From assembly GCA_026392325.1 (NCBI GenBank), contig JAPLCH010000256.1:1-7879 (forward strand): DNA of 7,879 nt. Direction: 5' to 3'. This document shows, one piece after another, positions 1 to 5,786 of the stretch (its first letter is position 1; every line of letters starts with the position of its first letter). Below the pieces are notes generated by a model. It worked only from the letters and a program-made list of their open reading frames with translations, was not told the origin of the DNA and ran no database searches. The translations under genes were made by a program, and so were the position numbers. The stretch is from Solirubrobacterales bacterium (GTDB taxonomy: Bacteria > Actinomycetota > Thermoleophilia > Solirubrobacterales > Solirubrobacteraceae).

Positions 1-108
1 AGCTACTTCTGCTGCTGGAGCTTCAGGAGCTACTTCTGCTGCTGGAGCTTCAGGAGCTACTTCTGCTGCTGGAGCTTCAGGAGCTGCAACTGCGGCCGGA
101 GCCTCAGG
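1..108 (-). repeat. 27-bp in-frame tandem repeat in the rpsE 3' end
   Basis: Bases 1-27, 28-54 and 55-81 are three identical 27-bp units. Bases 82-108 are a fourth, diverged copy. On the coding strand each perfect unit encodes PEAPAAEVA and the diverged one PEAPAAVAA. The unit length is a multiple of three, so copy-number change would keep the S5 frame. The array runs off the window, so its total copy number is unknown. Identity at the nucleotide level, including third codon positions, points to recent duplication by slippage or unequal exchange. Confidence 0.97.
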
Positions 109-663
109 TGCTACTTCATCAGCTGGCTTTGCAGATGCTGCCTTGGGATCAAGTCCGAGAACCTTTGCGATGCTGATGCCGCGGAGCTCTGCGACCTCTT
201 CAGGCGTACGGAGGGCGCGGAGGCCTTCCATCGTTGCCTTGACAAGGTTGATCGGAGTCTGGGATCCGAGGCTCTTAGAAAGAACGTCATGGATGCCAGC
301 GAGTTCAAGTACCGCGCGAACACCGCCACCGGCGATTACGCCAGTACCAGGAGAAGCTGGCTTGAGCAGAACGCTGCCCGAGCAGAACTCGCCCGTGATC
401 GGATGCGGAATCGTTGCCCCGTGACGTGGAACGCGGTAAAGGTTCTTCTTGGCCTGCTCGACGCCCTTCTGGATTGCCATAGGGACCTCGTTGGCTTTGC
501 CGTAGCCGATGCCAACAACTTCGCTTTCGTCACCGACGACGACGAGCGCTGTGAAGCTGAATCGACGGCCGCCCTTGACGACCTTGGCGACGCGATTGAT
601 CTCGACGACGCGCTCTGCGAGGTCAAGTCCGGCTGGGGAAACTGTTCTTGGTGAAAGTGCCAT
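1..663 (-). CDS. rpsE: 30S ribosomal protein S5, partial (3' end beyond the window)
   Basis: S5 lies in the small subunit near the decoding site and mRNA entry and contributes to translational accuracy. The N-terminal RNA-binding domain is clear (GGRRFSFTALVVVGD at residues 31-45, then GIGYGKANEVP), followed by the C-terminal fold with AGGGVRAVLELAG near residues 111-123 and the family end RGISIAKVLG at 161-170. Most bacterial S5 proteins stop about here, at 160-175 residues. This one continues past residue 171 into an Ala/Pro/Glu tail with at least four 9-residue repeats and is still open at base 1. The ATG at 661-663 is chosen because an in-frame TGA lies two codons upstream. It follows rplR after a 19-nt gap with only a weak Shine-Dalgarno match. 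The identity is certain; the true C-terminus is unseen. Confidence 0.97.
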   Translation of the reverse strand, partial: MALSPRTVSPAGLDLAERVVEINRVAKVVKGGRRFSFTALVVVGDESEVVGIGYGKANEVPMAIQKGVEQAKKNLYRVPRHGATIPHPITGEFCSGSVLLKPASPGTGVIAGGGVRAVLELAGIHDVLSKSLGSQTPINLVKATMEGLRALRTPEEVAELRGISIAKVLGLDPKAASAKPADEVAPEAPAAVAAPEAPAAEVAPEAPAAEVAPEAPAAEVA

Positions 664-682
664 TACTCAGCGAGCCTAACGA

Positions 683-1039
683 TCAGAACTGAAGGCCGCC
701 CTCACGGGCGCCTTCGGCCAGAGCTTTAACTCTGCCGTGATAGAGGTATCCGCCGCGATCAAACACAGCGCTTTCAATGCCTGCAGCCTTTGCACGCTCG
801 GCAAGAAGCTTGCCAACCTTTGATGCCTGCTCGGTGGCTGTAATGCCCTTGAGCTCGGCCTCGGTCCAGTTCACGGCAGCGATGGTGTGACCCTGATCGT
901 CGTCGATCAGCTGCGCACTCACGCCGCGGTTGGAACGAAAAACACTGATGCGAGGACGGGCTTCGGAGCCGCGGATCTTCGCGCGAACGCGACGACGACG
1001 CTTGAGCCGACCCTGTTGCTTCTTCTTGGTGGCACTCAT
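683..1039 (-). CDS. rplR: 50S ribosomal protein L18
   Basis: L18 binds 5S rRNA and, together with L5, helps anchor it in the central protuberance of the large subunit. The 118-residue product has the usual length. It begins with a highly basic segment (KKKQQGRLKRRRRVRAKIRG, residues 5-24), followed by RPRISVFRSN (28-37) and the diagnostic C-terminus with GYLYHGRVKALAEGAREGG at 97-115. The start codon overlaps the rplF stop in an ATGA arrangement, implying translational coupling; there is no strong Shine-Dalgarno of its own. Nothing is unusual in the sequence. Confidence 0.98.
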   Translation of the reverse strand: MSATKKKQQGRLKRRRRVRAKIRGSEARPRISVFRSNRGVSAQLIDDDQGHTIAAVNWTEAELKGITATEQASKVGKLLAERAKAAGIESAVFDRGGYLYHGRVKALAEGAREGGLQF

Positions 1040-1569
1040 GCTCGCTTGCCGACCTTCCTGGCGACGTGTTCGCCTTCGTAACGAATGCCCTTGCCCTTGT
1101 ATGGCTCCGGCGGACGCTGCTTGCGGATGACTGCTGCTGTCTGTCCCACTTGCTGCTTGCTGATTCCGCGAATGATCACGTTGGTCGGCTGTGGGACCTC
1201 AAACTCGATTCCGTCAGGAGCTGGGATCGACACGGGGTGTGAGAAGCCAAGTGCAAGTTCAAGATCCTTGCCCTTCAGCGCTGCCCTGTAGCCGACGCCC
1301 TGAATCTCAAGACGCTTCTCATAGCCCTCGGTTACACCGACGACCATGTTTGAAAGGAGAGTTCTGGTCAGGCCGTGGAGTGCGCGATGCTGACCACGGT
1401 CAGTCGGACGCTCAACGGTGACCTGGCCGTCTGCTTCGGAAATCTTCATGTCGCGACTAACCCGCTCACTGAGCTCACCCTTGGGGCCACGAACTGTGAC
1501 CTTCTCAGGGGCGATCTCGAAGCTGACGCCGGAGGGAATTGGAATTGGTTGTTTACCGATACGTGACAT
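1036..1569 (-). CDS. rplF: 50S ribosomal protein L6
   Basis: L6 sits at the base of the L7/L12 stalk near the sarcin-ricin loop, the landing site of translational GTPases. The 177-residue protein starts with the family signature MSRIGKQPIPIPSGV and has two repeated alpha/beta domains: roughly residues 1-80 and 81-177. The conserved IQGVGYRAALKG lies in the middle, and the near-invariant PEPYKGKGIRYEGE is close to the C-terminus. The length is normal for the family. It follows rpsH after 3 nt (TAATTCATG), so translation is probably coupled, with no clear Shine-Dalgarno. The last codons overlap the start of rplR by four bases. Confidence 0.98.
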   Translation of the reverse strand: MSRIGKQPIPIPSGVSFEIAPEKVTVRGPKGELSERVSRDMKISEADGQVTVERPTDRGQHRALHGLTRTLLSNMVVGVTEGYEKRLEIQGVGYRAALKGKDLELALGFSHPVSIPAPDGIEFEVPQPTNVIIRGISKQQVGQTAAVIRKQRPPEPYKGKGIRYEGEHVARKVGKRA

Positions 1570-1572
1570 GAA

Positions 1573-1980
1573 TTACCAAACGTGGGCCACGACTTCGCCG
1601 CCAATACCTGCGCGACGGGCCTCGTGCCCTGTCATGACCCCGTGGGAGGTCGAAATGATTGCGGTTCCGAGGCCGCCCTGGACCTTGGGAATGTGATCGT
1701 GATCCACGTAGTAGCGGCGACCTGGGCGAGACACACGGCGGATGCCTGTGATCACTGGGTCGCGATTCTCCGTGTACTTGAGAACAAGGCGAAGGCGCTC
1801 TCCAGCTTCACCTTCAGGAGCGGGCTCCTTGGTGACGCTTTCGATGTAGCCCTGTTCCGTCAGGATGCGCGCAACTTCGGCCTTGAGGCCGGAGGCAGGC
1901 ACGAGCACGTCATGGTGCTGAGCGTTGGCTCCGTTGCGTACGCGGGTAAGAAGGTCTGCGATTGGGTCTGTCATTGACAT
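1573..1980 (-). CDS. rpsH: 30S ribosomal protein S8
   Basis: S8 is a primary 16S rRNA binder that organises the central domain of the small subunit; in E. coli it also represses the spc operon by binding its mRNA. The 135-residue product has the N-terminal MTDPIADLLTRVRNG block and the C-terminal signature IISTSHGVMTGHEARRAGIG followed by GGEVVAHVW. Two starts are possible, ATG at 1980 and ATG at 1974. I chose 1980 because an AGGT element lies 8 nt upstream of it but 14 nt from the other, although most family members begin at the second Met. The gap to rpsZ is 10 nt. Confidence 0.97.
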   Translation of the reverse strand: MSMTDPIADLLTRVRNGANAQHHDVLVPASGLKAEVARILTEQGYIESVTKEPAPEGEAGERLRLVLKYTENRDPVITGIRRVSRPGRRYYVDHDHIPKVQGGLGTAIISTSHGVMTGHEARRAGIGGEVVAHVW

Positions 1981-1990
1981 ATCTGTTTAC

Positions 1991-2176
1991 CTACCAGCTC
2001 GACTTGGTCATGCCGGGGATGTATCCGTTGTGCGCAAGCTCGCGAAGGCAGATGCGGCATACGCCAAACTTGCGATAGACGGAGCGTGGACGACCGCACC
2101 TGCGGCAGCGCGTGTACTCGCGAGTCGTGTACTTCTGCGGCCGTGCCTGACGGACGCGCTGTGATGTCTTTGCCAT
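1991..2176 (-). CDS. rpsZ: 30S ribosomal protein S14, zinc-binding type Z
   Basis: S14 is in the head of the small subunit and contacts 16S rRNA close to S3 and S19. At 61 residues this is the short zinc-ribbon form: Cys24, Cys27, Cys40 and Cys43 form two CxxC pairs in the stretches YTRCRRCGRPRSVYRKFG and VCRICLRELAHNG, and the end PGMTKSSW is typical. This form is standard in the spc operon of actinobacteria and Firmicutes. Under the widely used naming it can also be called rpsN. The cysteine-free form, often made under zinc limitation, is not encoded here. It starts 5 nt after the rplE stop. Confidence 0.97.
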   Translation of the reverse strand: MAKTSQRVRQARPQKYTTREYTRCRRCGRPRSVYRKFGVCRICLRELAHNGYIPGMTKSSW

Positions 2177-2178
2177 AG

Positions 2179-2183
2179 CTCCT
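2179..2183 (-). promoter_or_regulatory. Closely spaced Shine-Dalgarno of rpsZ
   Basis: The coding strand reads AGGAG, overlapping the rplE TAG stop, with only 2 nt before the rpsZ ATG. That is shorter than the usual 5-9 nt. A second AGGA lies 9 nt from the ATG inside the last rplE codons and may be the functional site. No alternative start codon suits the first element better. Confidence 0.5.
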
Positions 2184-2943
2184 AGTCCTGATCTTCGTCG
2201 CCGTTGCCGGCCTCTTCGTCGTTTTCAGCTGCGGCGTCTGCCTCAGGCTGTTCAGTTTCTGATTCCTCGGGGGCCTCAGTCGTTTCTTCGACTGCGGTCT
2301 CCTCTTCCACAGCCTCTGCCTCAGCAGCTGGTGTTTCAGTTGCCTCTGCTTCAGCCTCGGGAGCTGGCTCCACTGGCTTCGGCTCTGGCTTCTTCTCTGC
2401 GGGCTTGGCGAACGGCATCCCGAAAGCTTTGAGCAGGGCGAAGGCCTCTTCGTCAGTCTTGGCGGAGGTTGCCAAGACAATGTCAAGTCCTCGAACCTGG
2501 TCTACGGCGTCATAGTCAATCTCCGGGAAGATGACCTGCTCCTTGATGCCGATCGCGTAGTTTCCACGGCCGTCAAATGACTTGGGATTGAGGCCCCGGA
2601 AGTCGCGTACACGTGGGATAGCGATTGAAAGTAGACGGTCGAGGAACTCATACAGACGCTCACCACGGAGGGTTACGGCGATACCGACGGCCATTCCCTC
2701 GCGCAGCTTGAACTGTGCGATTGACTTCTTCGAGCGACGAATGTTCGGATGCTGACCCGTGATGGTCGCAAGCTGTTCAATTGCAGCATCAAGCATCTTG
2801 GAGTCCTGCTTGGCCTCGCCGACGCCCATGTTCACAACGATCTTCTCGATCTTTGGTGCCTGCATTGGGGAGCTGTACCCGAACTGCTCAACAAGAGCTG
2901 GTCGAATCTCCTTCTCGTAACGATCCTTAAGTCGAGCCGACAT
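2182..2943 (-). CDS. rplE: 50S ribosomal protein L5 with long acidic C-terminal tail
   Basis: L5 binds 5S rRNA in the central protuberance and contacts the P-site tRNA and the small subunit. Residues 1-179 are a complete L5: PKIEKIVVNMGVGEA (30-44), ITGQHPNIRRSKKSIAQFKLR (61-81), VTLRGERLYEFLDRL (90-104) and RVRDFRGLNPKSFDGRGNY (111-129). The usual family length is about 180. Here 73 more residues follow (181-253), with 29 Glu or Asp and many Ala and Pro, ending NDEEAGNGDEDQD. The tail is in frame, uses the same kind of codons and reaches a TAG that abuts the rpsZ Shine-Dalgarno, so it looks like real coding sequence. It is predicted to be disordered. The ATG overlaps the rplX stop (TGATG), with GAGG 8 nt upstream. 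Confidence 0.97.
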   Translation of the reverse strand: MSARLKDRYEKEIRPALVEQFGYSSPMQAPKIEKIVVNMGVGEAKQDSKMLDAAIEQLATITGQHPNIRRSKKSIAQFKLREGMAVGIAVTLRGERLYEFLDRLLSIAIPRVRDFRGLNPKSFDGRGNYAIGIKEQVIFPEIDYDAVDQVRGLDIVLATSAKTDEEAFALLKAFGMPFAKPAEKKPEPKPVEPAPEAEAEATETPAAEAEAVEEETAVEETTEAPEESETEQPEADAAAENDEEAGNGDEDQD

Positions 2944-3278
2944 CAGTCGATCCTCTCTCCGCTGCGCTTGGCAACACGGATGCGACGGCCTTCTTCGCGG
3001 ACGACGCCAACTCGCGTGGGCTTTCCGTCCTTGGGGTCAAGCAGTGCAACGTTTGAAATTTGAATGGGACCTTCTTGGGAGATAACTCCCCCGATGGTCT
3101 CGGCGCCTTGGGTGCCTTCAACCTGCTGCTGTGCGACGTGGCGCTTGATCATGTTGAGGCCTTGGACATAAACACGACGAGTGTCCGGATCAACACGCAG
3201 CACTTCTCCAGTCTTCCCACGGTCTTTGCCGGAGATGACCTGAACAGTGTCGCCCTTGCGGATACGCATGGCAGCCAT
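2943..3278 (-). CDS. rplX: 50S ribosomal protein L24
   Basis: L24 is an assembly initiator that binds the 5' domain of 23S rRNA near the exit tunnel opening. The 111-residue protein carries the KOW motif at the start (RIRKGDTVQVISGKDRGKTG, residues 5-24), then VYVQGLNMIKRHVA and the typical ISQEGPIQISNVALLDPKDGKPTRVG region. An internal ATG at codon 4 (base 3269) would also give a plausible protein. The ATG at 3278 is preferred because GGAGG lies exactly 7 nt upstream, and it overlaps the rplN TAA by one base. Length is normal and nothing is unusual. Confidence 0.98.
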   Translation of the reverse strand: MAAMRIRKGDTVQVISGKDRGKTGEVLRVDPDTRRVYVQGLNMIKRHVAQQQVEGTQGAETIGGVISQEGPIQISNVALLDPKDGKPTRVGVVREEGRRIRVAKRSGERID

Positions 3279-3646
3279 TAGAGAACCTCCGGTGCAAGTG
3301 AGACGATCTTCATGAAGTTTTTGTCACGCAGCTCTCGGGCGACCGGCCCGAAGATACGAGTTCCACGTGGGTTGTTCTGCTCATCGATGATCACAGCTGC
3401 GTTCTCATCAAAACCGATGGAAGTGCCATCGTCACGGCTGAATGGCTTCTTCGTCCGGACGACGACCGCTGTGACGACCTCGCCCTTCTTGACAGTGCCC
3501 TGGGGCGTCGCAAGCTTGACGGTGGCGACGATGATGTCACCAACGCGTGCGTAACGCTGGCGGGAGCCACCACGAACACGGATACAAAGGATTTCACGCG
3601 CGCCGCTGTTGTCGGCAACACGAAGTCGGGTTTCGTTCTGGATCAC
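3278..3646 (-). CDS. rplN: 50S ribosomal protein L14
   Basis: L14 binds 23S rRNA on the subunit interface, forming an intersubunit bridge and lying next to L19. The 122-residue product has the canonical length and sequence: IQNETRLRVADNSGAREILC at the N-terminus, RQRYARVGDIIVATVK, VVRTKKPFSRDDGTSIGFDENAAV, and GTRIFGPVARELRDKNFMKIVSLAPEVL at the end. The start is a GTG at 3644-3646 that overlaps the rpsQ stop (GTGA), with GGAG 8 nt upstream. A longer frame reaching an upstream start at 3706 would lie inside rpsQ and add non-family residues. In E. coli this gene begins the separate spc operon; here it is fused to the S10 block. Confidence 0.98.
   Translation of the reverse strand: MIQNETRLRVADNSGAREILCIRVRGGSRQRYARVGDIIVATVKLATPQGTVKKGEVVTAVVVRTKKPFSRDDGTSIGFDENAAVIIDEQNNPRGTRIFGPVARELRDKNFMKIVSLAPEVL
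3286..3290 (-). promoter_or_regulatory. Strong Shine-Dalgarno of rplX
   Basis: GGAGG on the coding strand, inside the last codons of rplN and 7 nt from the ATG at 3278. It decides for that start over the in-frame ATG nine bases downstream. Confidence 0.75.
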
Positions 3647-4293
3647 TTGGCACGCTCCAGCACTTCGTCCAAGCGCCAACGCTTGGTGCGAGACATTGGA
3701 CGGCACTCAATAACGCGGACGATGTCACCGAGGTTGGCATCATCGCTTTCGTCATGTGCACGCAAAGTCGAGCTTGATCGAACGATCTTGTGGTACTTGG
3801 GATGACGACGGGTGAAGTCAATGCGCACTGTGATGGTCTTCTCACCCTTGTCGGAAACAACGATGCCTTGGCGGATCTTGGGATTACCCTTGACCGCTTC
3901 GACTGGAGTTGCCTCTGGAAGTGGGTTCGCTGCACGATGCTCGACACGCTTCGTCTTCTGACGGGCGCGCCAGCGGCGACGGGAGGCAGCTTTGGTTGCA
4001 CGAAGCGCGTCACGGTCAGCTGAACGCTCCTCGTTCGTGCGGCGTGGCTTCGTCTCACCGGCATGGGCTCCACGTGTCTGCTTGCGGAGCTGCTTGTTGG
4101 TGGGCTTTTCAACCTCTTCAGCATCTTCGTCAGCACTGGCTGCAGGGGCTGCAGTTTCGGCTGGCGCAGGGGCTTCAGCTGCCGGAGTTTCCTCAGGCGC
4201 AGGTGTTTCTTCCACTGGAGTTTCCTCAGCAGCAGGTTCTTCAACGGGGGTTTCTTCCACCGGTGTTTCCTCTTCGGTTGGTTCGTCGCTCAC
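3643..4293 (-). CDS. rpsQ: 30S ribosomal protein S17 with 136-residue N-terminal extension
   Basis: S17 is a primary 16S rRNA binder with an OB fold. The S17 domain is residues 137-216: RQGIVVSDKGEKTITVRIDF, HPKYHKIVRSSSTLRAHDE and GDIVRVIECRPMSRTKRWRL. Bacterial S17 is usually 80-90 residues in total. Before it lies an in-frame leader in two parts. Residues 1-62 hold 23 acidic residues and no Lys or Arg, with EETPVEET-type repeats. Residues 63-136 hold 22 Lys or Arg, including SRRRWRARQKTKR. The GTG start at 4291-4293 overlaps the rpmC stop (GTGA), as at the rplN start. I recall extended S17 proteins from Thermoleophilia with a similar basic segment, but could not check this. A later internal start cannot be excluded, though no ATG codon occurs in the leader and the compact overlap fits 4293. 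Confidence 0.95.
   Translation of the reverse strand: MSDEPTEEETPVEETPVEEPAAEETPVEETPAPEETPAAEAPAPAETAAPAASADEDAEEVEKPTNKQLRKQTRGAHAGETKPRRTNEERSADRDALRATKAASRRRWRARQKTKRVEHRAANPLPEATPVEAVKGNPKIRQGIVVSDKGEKTITVRIDFTRRHPKYHKIVRSSSTLRAHDESDDANLGDIVRVIECRPMSRTKRWRLDEVLERAK
4205..4272 (-). repeat. Imperfect 23-bp direct repeat in the rpsQ leader
   Basis: Bases 4205-4227 and 4250-4272 match at 21 of 23 positions. Both encode EETPVEET, at about residues 8-15 and 23-30 of S17. A shorter related copy lies in between. The repeat shows that the acidic leader grew at least partly by duplication. Confidence 0.8.
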
Positions 4294-4514
4294 TTCGTGC
4301 TCTCTTTCGAAATTGTGATCCCACGCGCTAGGCAGACCGTGATGGTCCTTGCAACATGACGGCGGGCGGCGTTCAAGGACGCAGTGTCCTCAAGCTCCCC
4401 TGTCGCGCTGCGAAAACGTAGGTCGAACAGCTCACGACGCGCTCCGGCGGCGTGCTCTGAAAGTTCATCGGGCTCCATTTCACGGAGCTCCTGTGCTGAT
4501 GCAAACTTGCTCAT
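4290..4514 (-). CDS. rpmC: 50S ribosomal protein L29
   Basis: L29 is a small two-helix protein beside L23 at the nascent-chain exit, part of the docking site for SRP and trigger factor. The 74-residue product has the diagnostic pattern: AQELREMEPDELSEHAAGARRELFDLRFRSATGELEDTA, in which ELFDLRF and the ATGEL turn are the family hallmarks, then RRHVARTITV in the second helix. It is slightly longer than the typical 65-70 because of short ends. The start overlaps the rplP stop (ATGA), with GAGG 8 nt upstream; its own stop overlaps the rpsQ GTG. Confidence 0.97.
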   Translation of the reverse strand: MSKFASAQELREMEPDELSEHAAGARRELFDLRFRSATGELEDTASLNAARRHVARTITVCLARGITISKESTK

Positions 4515-4924
4515 ACGTCTTCCCTCGCTACAAACTTGGTTCGGATTGGAAGCTTGTGCCCTGCCAGACGCAGCGCCTCACGTGCAAGAGGCTCTGGAAC
4601 TCCGGCGAGCTCAAACATGACACGGCCAGGCTTGACCACAGCGACCCAGCCCTCAGGCGAGCCCTTACCTGAACCCATGCGGGTTTCGGCTGGCTTCTTG
4701 GTCACTGACTTGTCCGGATAAATGTTGATCCACACTTTGCCGCCACGCTTGATCTTGCGGGTCATGGCAATACGTGCAGCCTCAATCTGACGGTTGGTGA
4801 TCCAGCCGTTATCGAGCGCCTTGAGGCCGAACTCACCGAACTGAACCTTGACCTGCCCGCGGGAGAGACCCCTGCGGCGTCCACGATGAACACGACGAAA
4901 CTTGACTCGCTTGGGAGAAAGCAT
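4511..4924 (-). CDS. rplP: 50S ribosomal protein L16
   Basis: L16 binds 23S rRNA near the peptidyl transferase centre and the A-site tRNA elbow and is needed late in 50S assembly. The 137-residue protein has normal length: MLSPKRVKFRRVHRGRRRGL at the N-terminus, FGLKALDNGWITNRQIEAAR (32-51), KRGGKVWINIYPDKSVT (59-75) and the conserved loop with ETRMGSGKGSPEGW (80-93). Arg82 in that loop is close to the arginine that some bacteria hydroxylate. The ATG directly follows the rpsC TAA. GGAGG at 4932-4936, encoded within the S3 Gly-rich tail, lies 7 nt upstream. Confidence 0.98.
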   Translation of the reverse strand: MLSPKRVKFRRVHRGRRRGLSRGQVKVQFGEFGLKALDNGWITNRQIEAARIAMTRKIKRGGKVWINIYPDKSVTKKPAETRMGSGKGSPEGWVAVVKPGRVMFELAGVPEPLAREALRLAGHKLPIRTKFVAREDV

Positions 4925-5782
4925 TTACCGGCCTCCGCCTGGTCCACGACCACGGCCGCCTTGGCCGCCTTGGCCACCCTGACCGCCTTGACTGAGTCCC
5001 TGTGGCACTGCGTTCCGTCCGCCACGTCCTCCGCCGCCGCCTGGTCCACCGGCTCCGCCCTGTCCACTGCGGCGGTCACGGCGCGGACGGTCACCCGGCT
5101 GCGCTGCAGCTGGAGGCGTGTCGTCCATGATCGTAAGGTCGGCGCCGCTGTAGCCCTCGGGCATGATTTCACCCTTGTTGACCCAGACCTTGACACCAAT
5201 ACGACCGAAAGTTGTCTTTGCTTCGCAGGTTCCGTAGTCAATGTCTGCGCGGAGTGTGTGAAGCGGAACGCGACCGTCGGAGTAAAGCTCCGTACGACCC
5301 ATTTCAGCTCCGCCGAGACGGCCGGAGACCTGAATCTTTACTCCCTTGGCGCCGGAGCGCATGGCGGAAGTCATCGCACGCTTCATTGCGCGGCGGAATG
5401 CGACGCGATTCTGAAGCTGCTCCGCAATTGACTGCGCGACAAGGTTTGCATCCAGCTCTGGACGCTTCACTTCAAGAATGTTGACCTTTACGGACTTGCC
5501 TGTGATCTTGTGAAGGTCACGGCGAAGAGCGTCGACCTCTGAACCGGACTTGCCGATGACGATGCCTGGGCGCGCGGTCGAGATGTTGACCTCAACATCA
5601 GTCTGCGTCTTGCGGATCGTGATCTTTGAAAGTCCGGCATGCGAAAGGCGTTCCGTAATGTGAGCGCGGATCTTGATGTCTTCATCGAGATAGTCGGCAA
5701 AATGCTTTTCGTTGAACCACGTTGCTTTCCAATCGTGGATATAACCAACGCGCATTGCCTCTGGGTGAACCTTCTGTCCCAT
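4925..5782 (-). CDS. rpsC: 30S ribosomal protein S3 with Gly/Arg/Gln-rich C-terminal tail
   Basis: S3 is in the 30S head and lines the mRNA entry channel, where it contributes to helicase activity. The protein starts with MGQKVHPEAMRVG and has a type II KH domain with GIVIGKSGSEV (GKSG loop at residues 77-80). The C-terminal S3 domain contains MRSGAKGVKIQVSGRLGGAEM (141-161) and GTCEAKTTFGRIGVKVWVNKGEI (184-206). The folded part ends near residue 218. From about 229 to 285 the tail is low-complexity: RPRRDRRSG, long Gly runs and four QGG repeats ending RGRGPGGGR. Basic tails are known in actinobacterial S3, but this Gly-rich repeat is longer than usual. A good AAGGAG at 5790-5795 lies 7 nt before the ATG. 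Confidence 0.98.
   Translation of the reverse strand: MGQKVHPEAMRVGYIHDWKATWFNEKHFADYLDEDIKIRAHITERLSHAGLSKITIRKTQTDVEVNISTARPGIVIGKSGSEVDALRRDLHKITGKSVKVNILEVKRPELDANLVAQSIAEQLQNRVAFRRAMKRAMTSAMRSGAKGVKIQVSGRLGGAEMGRTELYSDGRVPLHTLRADIDYGTCEAKTTFGRIGVKVWVNKGEIMPEGYSGADLTIMDDTPPAAAQPGDRPRRDRRSGQGGAGGPGGGGGRGGRNAVPQGLSQGGQGGQGGQGGRGRGPGGGR
4932..4936 (-). promoter_or_regulatory. Shine-Dalgarno of rplP inside the rpsC tail
   Basis: GGAGG on the coding strand, 7 nt before the L16 ATG. It is formed by Gly codons near the S3 C-terminus, so part of the Gly-rich coding sequence doubles as the ribosome binding site. Confidence 0.7.
4955..4990 (-). repeat. Tandem QGG-encoding 9-bp repeat in rpsC
   Basis: Four consecutive 9-bp units encode Gln-Gly-Gly at S3 residues 265-276. 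The units differ at third codon positions, so the array is older or more diverged than the S5 repeat. Confidence 0.8.
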
Positions 5783-5786
5783 TGTC

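Noticed and set aside
1..108. CRISPR array
   Set aside because: The repeats are directly adjacent without spacers, in frame, and part of rpsE.
143..660. Plus-strand open frames across the rpsE and other gene regions
   Set aside because: They are antisense shadows of ribosomal protein genes with no family-like sequence and no convincing ribosome binding sites.
2900..2990. S8-binding autoregulatory mRNA element near the start of rplE
   Set aside because: In E. coli the site is at the rplX-rplE junction. Here those genes overlap (TGATG), and I could not recognise the S8 helix with its bulged bases by eye.
3647..3706. N-terminal extension of L14
   Set aside because: It would lie inside rpsQ. 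The GTG at 3646 gives the exact family start and overlaps the rpsQ stop, with GGAG 8 nt upstream.
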